DNA from: Balneolaceae bacterium
GTDB lineage: Bacteria; Bacteroidota; Rhodothermia; Balneolales; Balneolaceae
Reading direction: 5' to 3'
DNA length: 64,000 nucleotides
Assembly (NCBI GenBank): GCA_018401935.1
Contig: JAGYJQ010000002.1
Span: 186,001 to 250,000 of the forward strand
The notes beneath the pieces were generated by a model. That model did no database searches and was not told the origin of the DNA. It saw only the letters and a program-made list of their open reading frames with translations. Numbering within the stretch: position 1 is the stretch's first letter; each line of letters opens with the position of its first letter. The translations under genes and the position numbers were made by a program. Shown one piece after another: positions 18,513 through 27,269 of the stretch.

Positions 18513-21017
18513 CTAAAATGGTGCACCAATATTAAACAAAAATTCCCATTCTCCTGCAAGCGTATTGGTTCCTTCAATTCCGTCTAGTCGGTATCCGTAA
18601 CTCAAATCAACCAGACCCAATACCGGTAAATATAAACGAGTTCCTATCCCAATTGCGCGTTTTACATTAAACGGATCGAAGGTGGCAAAATCATTAAATG
18701 CATTGGCTGCATCATAAAAGGCGTAGGGTATTAGTTGTAGCTGTTCATTACTCACTGCAGGATAACGTAATTCAAGGGAATATTTGTTATACACACGCCC
18801 TCCCACTTGCCGTCCATCAATGATCGGTGCTATACTTCCATCATTACCACCTGGATATCCTCGTAAATCGATATTGTCGTACAAGAAGCTTTGCCGTTGC
18901 TGAAGTTGAGTTCCACCGACTAAGAATCGCTGAAAGTTGGACCGCCTGTCATTAGTGAAGAAGCCAATGAATCCAAAATTCACCTGACTGGTGAGCACTA
19001 ATTTCTCGACGATGGGAATGTGGTATTGATAGTCTGTTTTAATTTTATAGTATTCGGAAAGACCAGGCAGTGGCGGAGCTACTTCAAAGGAAAGACCTAA
19101 TTTCGAACCTGTATTAGGAGAGATGAAATTATCTAACGAATTCCGTTCGAAGGTCTGATTGATTGAAATAATAGAAGAGGTTCCAGCCGATAAAAAGGAT
19201 GTAGTACCCTGAACATCGTATAGTTGGTAACCTAAAGCCGTCCTGCTTGAAAAGTAATCATCAGGCCATCGTAATCGCTTCCCAAGAGATACAGAGGAAG
19301 AGAAAAGTCGGTTTTTTTCAGAGAAGCCGCGGTATTGTATAAAGTTATACGATAAATTTACCCCAAGTGAGGTAGGCTTACCGTTTAACCAAGGTTCCAC
19401 AAATCCAAAACTATAGCTTTGAAAGCCTGTCCCTGTCACCTGCACACCTAAAGAAAGGTTTTGTCCATCGCCTGAAGGAAATGGAGTAAAGTCACCTGCT
19501 AAAGCTCGCTGTAACGAAAAGTTATTAAAGTTAAGTCGAGCAGAAATCAAAGCACCAATAGCGCGGCCACCATACCCCCCTGAAAATTCAAAATTCGATG
19601 TACTCGCAGACTCATCAACCAGAAAGGATACGTCTACTTCTTTGTCTTGGGGTATGGGTTGCACATCGGGAGTGATGTTTTGGGGGTCAAAAAATCCTAA
19701 GGTACTCAGTTCTCGAACCGATCGGACTATAGCCTCACGGCTGTATGTAGCGCCAGGGATAGTACGCAAAGTTCTCCGGACTACGTCATCATGGGTTTGC
19801 GTATTCCCACTAAATGATACCCTACGGATTGTCGCAATTTCATCTTCGTATATATCAAAATGAATATCTAAGGAATCTTCACCTGCTTTAGAAATGGTAG
19901 GGATGGCCTGAAAGAATAAATAGCCAATGTTCTGGTATAAACTATTTATATCCGTGGAGGTTTTGTTGAAGTTTAAATTTTCGTCGTATCGAGTTTGATT
20001 AAAGATATCCCCTTTTTCAAAACCTAGTGACTGTGTTAATTGGGCATCGGTGTATACGGTGTTTCCATCCCAACTAATATCTCGCACTTTGTATTGAGGT
20101 CCTTCATAAATGGTAAAGGTTAAACGTAGTCCTTGCTCACCTTTGCCAAAATCATCTACCCATAAGCTATCAGAAACTATTCTAGCATCGACATGACCTT
20201 CTTCTTGAAAATGGGTTACAAGATTGGTCACTCCCTCATCAAAGTCTTCTTGCTTGTAAAGCTTTTTAGACAAAAATTTCCACCAAGCATCCTCTTTAAT
20301 CGGCTTAATCACTTTCAACAAGTCTTTCTGTGTGAACCGCTCTAATCCAATGAATTGAATGTCTTTGATTTCTAATTTCTCGCCTTTTTTAACATCAAAA
20401 TATAAAATGGACCGGTTTTCAATTTCATCCGACGCTTCTATCCGTGTAGTAACTTGGGTTCCCCATAATCCTTTTTCTTTAAAAAATCGGATGATCGTAC
20501 GCTTGGCTTGTTCTAAACCAGCGTCTGTAATTGCCGCCCCTTGAACCAAACTAATGAGGTCCTCTAAGTCTCGGGCTTCTGATTTTTTAACCCCTTCGAT
20601 CTTATACTCGAGCATTCGAGGCTGTTCAACCACTTGTATAAGGATATCTAAGCTGGTTAGAGACTGATTCTCGATATATACTTGTACATCAGAAAATAAA
20701 CCAACTCGAAATAATCGGTTAATTGCATCCGGTATGTCATCCCCTGGATGAGTTATTACCTTTCCTTCTACCAATCCACTTGTGTTAATGATAAATTGAG
20801 TTCGTGTGCTTTCATTTCCCTGAACTCGGACCTGAGAAATACGATATTCCTCAGGATTTTCCAATGTGGGATCGGTTATTTGTAATTGCTGAGAGTAGGC
20901 GGTGATAGTACTCCCAAATAGCAAAATAGCAGTGAGCGCAAAAACATTTATTAATAAACGTCTTCTTGCATTTTTTGGCGTCTGTAAGATCTTGATAAAC
21001 AATGTATAATCCTTCAA
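18513..21017 (-). CDS. bamA: Outer membrane protein assembly factor BamA
   Basis: 834 residues. A signal sequence to about residue 43 is followed by tandem POTRA domains (first at YRISQVRVQGNESTRTQFI, later LEIKDIQFIGLERFTQKDLLK, YKVRDISWDGNTVYTDAQLTQ and IRRVSFSGNTQTHDDVVRRTL) and a C-terminal Omp85 beta-barrel from about residue 480, with the VRG-like lid element near FLVGGTQLQ and a terminal aromatic strand (GEWEFLFNIGAPF). It inserts beta-barrel proteins in the outer membrane. It lies 25 bp after uppS and 8 bp before the first ompH. Confidence 0.97.
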   Translation of the reverse strand: MKDYTLFIKILQTPKNARRRLLINVFALTAILLFGSTITAYSQQLQITDPTLENPEEYRISQVRVQGNESTRTQFIINTSGLVEGKVITHPGDDIPDAINRLFRVGLFSDVQVYIENQSLTSLDILIQVVEQPRMLEYKIEGVKKSEARDLEDLISLVQGAAITDAGLEQAKRTIIRFFKEKGLWGTQVTTRIEASDEIENRSILYFDVKKGEKLEIKDIQFIGLERFTQKDLLKVIKPIKEDAWWKFLSKKLYKQEDFDEGVTNLVTHFQEEGHVDARIVSDSLWVDDFGKGEQGLRLTFTIYEGPQYKVRDISWDGNTVYTDAQLTQSLGFEKGDIFNQTRYDENLNFNKTSTDINSLYQNIGYLFFQAIPTISKAGEDSLDIHFDIYEDEIATIRRVSFSGNTQTHDDVVRRTLRTIPGATYSREAIVRSVRELSTLGFFDPQNITPDVQPIPQDKEVDVSFLVDESASTSNFEFSGGYGGRAIGALISARLNFNNFSLQRALAGDFTPFPSGDGQNLSLGVQVTGTGFQSYSFGFVEPWLNGKPTSLGVNLSYNFIQYRGFSEKNRLFSSSVSLGKRLRWPDDYFSSRTALGYQLYDVQGTTSFLSAGTSSIISINQTFERNSLDNFISPNTGSKLGLSFEVAPPLPGLSEYYKIKTDYQYHIPIVEKLVLTSQVNFGFIGFFTNDRRSNFQRFLVGGTQLQQRQSFLYDNIDLRGYPGGNDGSIAPIIDGRQVGGRVYNKYSLELRYPAVSNEQLQLIPYAFYDAANAFNDFATFDPFNVKRAIGIGTRLYLPVLGLVDLSYGYRLDGIEGTNTLAGEWEFLFNIGAPF

Positions 21018-21042
21018 GCTGATAATTTTTTACTGTAACGAA

Positions 21043-21846
21043 CTAGTTACTTATTTCGTCTTTATTTTTTTTGCGCACTTTCCCAAATCGTCGATCTCTT
21101 TTTTGGAAGGAATGTATGGCTGCATACAATTCGTTCCGCCTAAAATCTGGCCAATATAATTCGGTTATATACAACTCGGAATACGCCAATTGCCATAATA
21201 AGAAGTTGCTGATGCGATATTCACCACTGGTTCTAATAATTAAATCTGGATCTGGTATATCTGCGGTTGAAAGGTGCTCCCCAATCATTTGATCATTGAT
21301 TAGATTAGGGGCTAACCTACCTTCTTCTACATGTTTAGCAATTTTTTTTACGGCCTCAGTTATGTCCCATCGCCCAGAGTAACTCAGGGCTAGACACAAT
21401 TCTAAGCCTGTATTATCCTTTGTTAACGAAATTGCCTCATCTAATTCTTTTATACAATCTTCAGGAAATCGATCCATCTGACCAATAGTGACCAAGCGAA
21501 TGTTGTTTCGGTGTAGATTATCCGCCTCTTTCCTAAGCGAGGATACCAACAAACGCATTAAACCTCTAACTTCGGCACTAGGTCTTCCCCAGTTCTCCGT
21601 CGAAAAAGCATATAAGGTTAGAAATTTAACCCCTAGCTGAGCACATGCTTCTGTTATATCACGGACGGAATCTACCCCAACTTTGTGTCCAAAAAGCCGA
21701 ATATTTCCCTTGCTTTGTGCCCATCGTCCATTACCATCCATAATGATGGCAATATGCTCAGGTATGACACCTGAATCGGTCAACTCTTTCTGCCGATTCT
21801 TGTCTTCCTGAGTCTGTTTTGTTTTAGTGAGACTAAGCTCTTTCAA
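21043..21846 (-). CDS. uppS: Isoprenyl transferase (undecaprenyl diphosphate synthase)
   Basis: A 267-residue cis-prenyltransferase making the C55 lipid carrier for peptidoglycan and O-antigen. Signatures: HIAIIMDGNGRWAQSKG (catalytic Asp), LTLYAFSTENWGRP, and DLIIRTSGEYRISNFLLWQLAYSELYIT. It has a ~25-residue hydrophilic N-terminal extension. It heads the minus-strand operon with bamA and the ompH copies, joining lipid-carrier synthesis and outer-membrane assembly. Confidence 0.97.
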   Translation of the reverse strand: MKELSLTKTKQTQEDKNRQKELTDSGVIPEHIAIIMDGNGRWAQSKGNIRLFGHKVGVDSVRDITEACAQLGVKFLTLYAFSTENWGRPSAEVRGLMRLLVSSLRKEADNLHRNNIRLVTIGQMDRFPEDCIKELDEAISLTKDNTGLELCLALSYSGRWDITEAVKKIAKHVEEGRLAPNLINDQMIGEHLSTADIPDPDLIIRTSGEYRISNFLLWQLAYSELYITELYWPDFRRNELYAAIHSFQKRDRRFGKVRKKNKDEISN

Positions 21847-22033
21847 AGGGATTATGTTTGGTTCTTATCAATTTAGCAAATTAGAGCTTTATTGAAGCTT
21901 ATTCAAGAAAAAAGCACCTATTTTATATCCACCTAAAAGGGCGTTTGTTTTGGTCTAGACTAGCTGTTTCAAACTACCTATTTCAGATACTCTTTAACGG
22001 ATCATCTATGTTTCATTATTTGACTTAGCTAAG

Positions 22034-22513
22034 CTATGTTAGGCGTCTACGCACCGTAATCATTTCAAGTAGAGCGAGGGCAGCTTCGGATCCTTTATTT
22101 CCCTTATCCCCTGCTCTATCCAATGCTTGTTGCACATTATCAGTTGTAAGCACTCCAAATGCGACAGGGGTTGAAAAGCGAAGGTTCAAATCTAATACTC
22201 CCCGATTTACTGCATCGCAAACATAGTCAAAATGAGGGGTCCCCCCACGGATGACGACACCTAAGGCTATGACACCCTCGTAGCGATTGGTTTCCAATAA
22301 CCATTGTGCGGTAAGTGGTAGCTCATAGCTCCCCGGGCAACGTACAATTGTAATGGAGTCTTTCTTTACACCATTAGCCAATAAGGTTGATACAGCTCCT
22401 TCCATCATGGCTTCAGTAATCATCGAATTCCATCTTGAAACCACAATTGCTATGGTTGCATCCTCAACTTCTGTGCCTGTTGAAACCTCGTGAATCCCTT
22501 GTTTATTGCTCAT
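22034..22513 (-). CDS. ribH: 6,7-dimethyl-8-ribityllumazine synthase
   Basis: A 159-residue lumazine synthase, the penultimate step of riboflavin synthesis. Features: VVSRWNSMITEAMMEGA, RCPGSYELPLTAQWL, GVVIRGGTPHFDYVCDAV with the catalytic His, and STPVAFGVLTTDNVQQALDRAG. It ends a five-gene minus-strand run and starts 9 bp after the PHP gene. No other rib gene is in the window. Confidence 0.97.
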   Translation of the reverse strand: MSNKQGIHEVSTGTEVEDATIAIVVSRWNSMITEAMMEGAVSTLLANGVKKDSITIVRCPGSYELPLTAQWLLETNRYEGVIALGVVIRGGTPHFDYVCDAVNRGVLDLNLRFSTPVAFGVLTTDNVQQALDRAGDKGNKGSEAALALLEMITVRRRLT

Positions 22514-22522
22514 GGTTTATAA

Positions 22523-23377
22523 TTAATTATTGGGTATTAAAGCTTTTCTTTGTGCGGTCATTGCCTTCATTTTGACTACGTTATTATAAGAAGTTGCCAC
22601 CGTGCCAATGGGAGTGTAACCATAGTCTGGATGCCCATGATAGTCACTTCCTCCTGTTTGAAGTAAATGATGTTTTTGAGCCCATTTCACAAAGTGATTA
22701 TGTTGTTGGTACGAATGACTAGGATGAATGCATTCAATCCCATCTATCCCTAAGATTCGTATTTCTTCGAGCTCTTGTTGAGTGAATAATTTTCCTGGGT
22801 GAGCTAATATTACGGCTCCTCCAGCCCTCCGAACCAATGCAATGAGTGAGGTGACATCTAAAAAATAGGGTTGACGCGTTTCCTCATGAGCGGCTACTAA
22901 GTATCTTTGAAAAGCTTCTATATGATTGGATACATAGTTTTTTTCTACTAATACCCTAGCTAAATGAGGTCGAGCTAACGTGGCGTGCTTAGATATTGCT
23001 TGGACTTCTTGTAAATCTATTTCGATATTTTTTTTATTGAGCCAGTGTATCATCGTTTTCATTCGTCGCCTACGTTGTACCGAACAAGCGGTTAAGTATT
23101 CCGATAGTTCTTTATGATAAGGATCAAAATAATAGCCTAGCAGATGAATATCTTTGTCGTTAAATGAGGCAGTAAATTCTGCACCTGAAATCAATTCAAT
23201 GGGTAATTGTTCTGACTTCAAAATTTCTTCTGCTTTGAGGTACCCTTTAATGGTATCATGATCGGTGATTGAAATGGCCTTTAATCCCTTAGCCGAAGCT
23301 AACTTGAGAACCTCAAAAGGGCTTATTTTACCGTCAGAATAGGTGGTATGAATATGTAGATCGGCTTTCCCAGCCAT
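22523..23377 (-). CDS. PHP domain phosphoesterase (RNase AM/YciV-like)
   Basis: A 284-residue PHP-fold enzyme with the metal ligands in order: ADLHIHTTYSDG, ITDHDTIKGY, ISGAEFTA, AHPGKLF and GGSDYHGH. Homologues are 5'-3' exonucleases on short RNAs and 3',5'-bisnucleotides (RNase AM) or nucleoside 3',5'-bisphosphate phosphatases. The metal set is complete. It sits 3 bp after the S41 protease gene and 9 bp before ribH. Confidence 0.92.
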   Translation of the reverse strand: MAGKADLHIHTTYSDGKISPFEVLKLASAKGLKAISITDHDTIKGYLKAEEILKSEQLPIELISGAEFTASFNDKDIHLLGYYFDPYHKELSEYLTACSVQRRRRMKTMIHWLNKKNIEIDLQEVQAISKHATLARPHLARVLVEKNYVSNHIEAFQRYLVAAHEETRQPYFLDVTSLIALVRRAGGAVILAHPGKLFTQQELEEIRILGIDGIECIHPSHSYQQHNHFVKWAQKHHLLQTGGSDYHGHPDYGYTPIGTVATSYNNVVKMKAMTAQRKALIPNN

Positions 23378-23380
23378 AAC

Positions 23381-25114
23381 TTAATGTACGATTGAATGAT
23401 AATCTTGCGGGTCACCTATCAGCTGCATGCTTGCCATGACCGCTGGATCAAAGGCTAAGCTAGCTCTTTTCCACGCTTGGTTTCCTTTATAGAATCGGAT
23501 TAATTCCAAGCCCAAAACCAACTCTATTTCTTTAGATTTTTCGGTAACGTTGGCCCTGGCTAATGTAGAAATATGATCGTTGATTCGTAGTAAGGACTCA
23601 TCTGTATTGGCATTGAATGCATTATTACCTTTTAGAGCTTGACCAAGTGTGTCCGTTAGTGTCAACATATTATTCCATACTTGCAACCGGGTGGGGTCAA
23701 AATCTTCCATAAATCGATTGGTCAGGACGTGAATAAGCTCTTCATCAATTTTGGCAGTCAAGGGCAGCTCAATTTGCTGAACAAAATCACTTACCAAACC
23801 TAAGCGAAGTAACTCAGACTGGAACGGACTGAGTAATTCCGTGGGAACCTCGCGATCGGGTTCAATGCCCCTCCCTCCACGAACTACTCTTCCATTCAGG
23901 GTTTTATATTCGGTATCATCACCTCGTGGAAGAACACGGTTGTTGGTATCATGAGTATATTCTAGGCTCTGAATACTTCTTCCAGAAGGAATATAATACC
24001 TTGATATGGTGTATTTCATAGAGTTGTTGAATGGTAAGGGTTTGACTATTTGGACCAAGCCTTTTCCGAAACTTCGCTCCCCTAACACGACTCCTCTATC
24101 TAAATCCTGGACCACCCCAGATAAAATTTCACTGGCACTAGCACTCCCTTGGTTAATTAATATAACCAGTGGCCCGGTGTATCCAGCGTCTTCACGTGTT
24201 ATGTATCGAGCATTATACTCATCTAACCGACCTATGGTTTCTACCACGGGGATGTCTGCCTGTACCAGAAAGTCTAACATCTGTACCGACTCCTGTAATA
24301 GCCCACCAGGATTTCCTCTTAAATCTAGGACAAGTCCTTGTACCTCAGATTCCTGCATAATAGCCTGTAAAGATCGCCTAAATTCCGCATTTACCCCTTG
24401 CCCAAATTCGTTTATTTGAAGATAGGCTACACCCTGAGTCGGCTCAGTTTTGGTGGAGTCCTTGAATTCTACCTCTTGGGTATCTGTGTTTAACTCTATA
24501 ACGGGTTGTCCGTTTTGGTCAAGTAAGGCCGCGTAACCCAAGCTTTTAGGCTCAAATTTAGCGCGAAGTAGTTGGAGTTGATCTAACGTAGAGTTTTGGG
24601 TTTCAATGGTAACCGTAACCAAAGAACCAATTTCGCCCATTAACAGGCTTTCTATTTCTTCGGGTGCAAGGGTTTCAGTGGTGAGCCCATCAACCGATTG
24701 GATGACATCACCCGTTCGTATTCCTGCTCTTTGGGCTGGGCTCCCATCCATCACACGTACTACAATGGCTCTGTTATCTTTTTTATCGACCTGAATTCCT
24801 ATGCCGGAAAAATTACTCCGACTGAGAATTTCTGCCTGCTCATTACTGCTTACATCGAAATAATTGGTGTAAGGGTCAAGACTCTCAAACATCGCATTGA
24901 GCCCTACTCCCATAAGCTCGAGTGGATCAATTTCGTCAACGTACTCGACCACGATTAAGCTAAATGCTTCGGAAAATATGTCTAGACTTTGTTTAATCCG
25001 GAAGTAAAGATCTTTTTGTTGGTAGGCTACTGAGGAAATTCCTAGGAGGACAAGTAGACCAATGAGTAGCTTTTTTCGCCCATTTAGTCGAAAATTGAGG
25101 GGCTTTTTAACCAT
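23381..25114 (-). CDS. S41 family carboxy-terminal processing peptidase
   Basis: 577 residues. It has an N-terminal membrane anchor (about 14-28), a PDZ domain (IVVRVMDGSPAQRAGIRTGDVIQSVDG), and the S41 catalytic core with the Ser-Lys dyad: NQGSASASEILSGVVQD (Ser near residue 327) and ERSFGKGLVQ. A C-terminal helical region of ~150 residues is typical of Bacteroidota CtpA/Prc proteins. It acts in the periplasm on C-termini of envelope proteins and hydrolase regulators. It is flanked within 2-3 bp by the transglycosylase and PHP genes. Confidence 0.95.
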   Translation of the reverse strand: MVKKPLNFRLNGRKKLLIGLLVLLGISSVAYQQKDLYFRIKQSLDIFSEAFSLIVVEYVDEIDPLELMGVGLNAMFESLDPYTNYFDVSSNEQAEILSRSNFSGIGIQVDKKDNRAIVVRVMDGSPAQRAGIRTGDVIQSVDGLTTETLAPEEIESLLMGEIGSLVTVTIETQNSTLDQLQLLRAKFEPKSLGYAALLDQNGQPVIELNTDTQEVEFKDSTKTEPTQGVAYLQINEFGQGVNAEFRRSLQAIMQESEVQGLVLDLRGNPGGLLQESVQMLDFLVQADIPVVETIGRLDEYNARYITREDAGYTGPLVILINQGSASASEILSGVVQDLDRGVVLGERSFGKGLVQIVKPLPFNNSMKYTISRYYIPSGRSIQSLEYTHDTNNRVLPRGDDTEYKTLNGRVVRGGRGIEPDREVPTELLSPFQSELLRLGLVSDFVQQIELPLTAKIDEELIHVLTNRFMEDFDPTRLQVWNNMLTLTDTLGQALKGNNAFNANTDESLLRINDHISTLARANVTEKSKEIELVLGLELIRFYKGNQAWKRASLAFDPAVMASMQLIGDPQDYHSIVH

Positions 25115-25116
25115 TT

Positions 25117-27099
25117 TTATCGAACCTTAAGTACTTGTCCAACATAAATAGTAGATCCAGATATTTCGTTTAGTTCTCGCAATTGCGAAGTGGAAATCCC
25201 AAAACTACGTGCTATGGCTGTCAAGGTATCATTGCGCTTAACTATGTAGGTAGTGGCATCTTGTTCACCGAAAATATTTTCCCCTGTTCTTTGGCGACGT
25301 TCTAAATCCTGTTTGTCGTTAAAGCTGAGACTATTGATCGCCTTATAGTGTTCTTCATGATTTTTTGATACGTACAATGTCAGGTTTTGTCCTACCCGAA
25401 TGGTGTTACCAATTCCATTCCAACTCCTTATTTCCCATGCACGAACATCGTGCCACTCGGCAATATGGCCAATGGTATCCCCTGTTTTTACTCTATATAG
25501 TACCTTAACAGAGTTGGCCGGAATAGAGCTACTCGATGAACTCGATCGGGTAGTCACCGTACCGCTACGTTGATTCGTCGGACGGTTAACGGATAACTGA
25601 TTAACTGATCCTGCTGGAAGTGGCACTGCAATTACTTGACCCGGGTAGATGATATTAGATAAATTATCATTACTTGCGTAGATACCACTGACGCTCGTGC
25701 CATATTTACGTGCAATTAATCCAATGGATTCACCGCTTTGTACGGTATGCATGCTAATGCTTTGATTTTGACTTTCCCTAGGCAGACTATCATAGATGGC
25801 CAATAAGTCATTCGCTTTCCCAACCGGTACTTTTAACGCATACTTCGAGCCAGGAGGCGTTGCCCACCGTAATAGTTCTGGATTATATTCTTTTAGTGTT
25901 TCCGTTGATAAGCCCATGGCTTCTGCCAGAATTTCCAATGACATGAGTCCATCAACCTCTACTGTCTCATAGGAATATGGTTCTTGGTTGTAGTTTGTTT
26001 GAAAGCCAAATTCCTCAGGGCTCAGATTAATCATGGTTGTGGCAATAAAACCCGGCACGTACCCTCTGGTCTCGCGGGGTAAATAGGGATAGGCCGCCCA
26101 ATAATCTTTCACACCACCCGCACGGCTAATGGCTCTATTTAATCCACGTGGACTAATATTATAATTGGCCATGGCTAGATGCCAGTCCCCCCAAACATTA
26201 TACAAGTCTTTTAAATGGCGTGCGGCAGCTCTGGTAGCTTTTTCAGGATCTCTTCGCTCATCTACCCACCAATTAATTTCAATTCCATATACGCGTGCTG
26301 TAGCCGCAATAAATTGCCACATTCCCACAGCCGATGCCCAACTTCTTGCGGTGGGATTAAGCCCACTTTCTATGAAAGCCAAATAAACTAATTCTTCGGG
26401 CATTCCCTCTTCACGAAAGATCTCTAGCATCATGGGCTTGTACACCTCTGCCCTTTCTCTCCATTTTTCCATCACATCCGGTCTTCGAAGGGTGTAGTAA
26501 ACAAGGTGACGATTTACCTGCGCATTTTGTAGTAATGGTACCGTCGTTTTGAAGGTCTCTGTATCTTTTGGGAAGTTAAAATCCTCGGCCAAGGTGTTTT
26601 CATCCTCTAGAAAATCTTCTTGAATGGCAAATATTTCACCTTGCGCCTGATCTTCATCTTCACTAATCCCGTAAAAAGCTCGATACTCACCAACAATCGC
26701 TCTAGAGAGTTGAGCAAAGCGTGTATTACTTCTAATTTCTGGGTACTCATCTAATAAATCCTGCGAAGCCGTCAGTGATTCGTTGATTAGACGCTCTGCT
26801 TCTACTGGCTCATTGTTTACTTGTGCTTTTAAAGCCTGCACGTGTGTTCCGTATATGTTGGCAATTCGAAGCATCATGTCACGCTCAAAACTGTCCAATT
26901 GTAGCTCCACAGGAATCAAATCTGTAGTGTCACCAACAGCTAGGTCTGTGGTGGGGGAAGACCACGCCTGCATGGGGTTATTATAAGGGAGATATTTGGT
27001 TTTAATCTCTTGATATTGCACAGTTGGTGGAGCTTCTTGGGCAAGCAGAATGGGTAATTGGAACCAAGAAAACACGAACAGTGATAGTATTATGACCAT
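25117..27099 (-). CDS. Lytic transglycosylase with three LysM domains (MltD-like)
   Basis: The preferred start is ATG 27099, which opens directly with a signal peptide (MVIILSLFVFSWFQLPILLAQ); an in-frame TTG at 27273 overlaps the nadE stop and would add 58 unlikely residues. The SLT domain contains LVYLAFIESGLNPTARS (catalytic Glu) and SAVGMWQFIAATARVYG. Three LysM peptidoglycan-binding modules follow: HTVQSGESIGLIARKYG, YRVKTGDTIGHIAEWHD and YIVKRNDTLTAIARSFG. It cleaves glycan strands to 1,6-anhydro products in the periplasm. It is translationally packed with the S41 protease gene (2 bp gap). Confidence 0.93.
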   Translation of the reverse strand: MVIILSLFVFSWFQLPILLAQEAPPTVQYQEIKTKYLPYNNPMQAWSSPTTDLAVGDTTDLIPVELQLDSFERDMMLRIANIYGTHVQALKAQVNNEPVEAERLINESLTASQDLLDEYPEIRSNTRFAQLSRAIVGEYRAFYGISEDEDQAQGEIFAIQEDFLEDENTLAEDFNFPKDTETFKTTVPLLQNAQVNRHLVYYTLRRPDVMEKWRERAEVYKPMMLEIFREEGMPEELVYLAFIESGLNPTARSWASAVGMWQFIAATARVYGIEINWWVDERRDPEKATRAAARHLKDLYNVWGDWHLAMANYNISPRGLNRAISRAGGVKDYWAAYPYLPRETRGYVPGFIATTMINLSPEEFGFQTNYNQEPYSYETVEVDGLMSLEILAEAMGLSTETLKEYNPELLRWATPPGSKYALKVPVGKANDLLAIYDSLPRESQNQSISMHTVQSGESIGLIARKYGTSVSGIYASNDNLSNIIYPGQVIAVPLPAGSVNQLSVNRPTNQRSGTVTTRSSSSSSSIPANSVKVLYRVKTGDTIGHIAEWHDVRAWEIRSWNGIGNTIRVGQNLTLYVSKNHEEHYKAINSLSFNDKQDLERRQRTGENIFGEQDATTYIVKRNDTLTAIARSFGISTSQLRELNEISGSTIYVGQVLKVR

Positions 27100-27269
27100 A
27101 GGTTGCGGCTTTAACGCCGGCAGGAAAAAAATAGACTTCAACGTTCTGTGTGTATCTGTTGATTGTGTAGCTGTGAGATGTGTACCTGTAGAATATAGGT
27201 GCATAATGGGCAAATGATTAGATAATAGGCTAACAAAGGATATTCTTATGGAACAATATACTAAAAATC

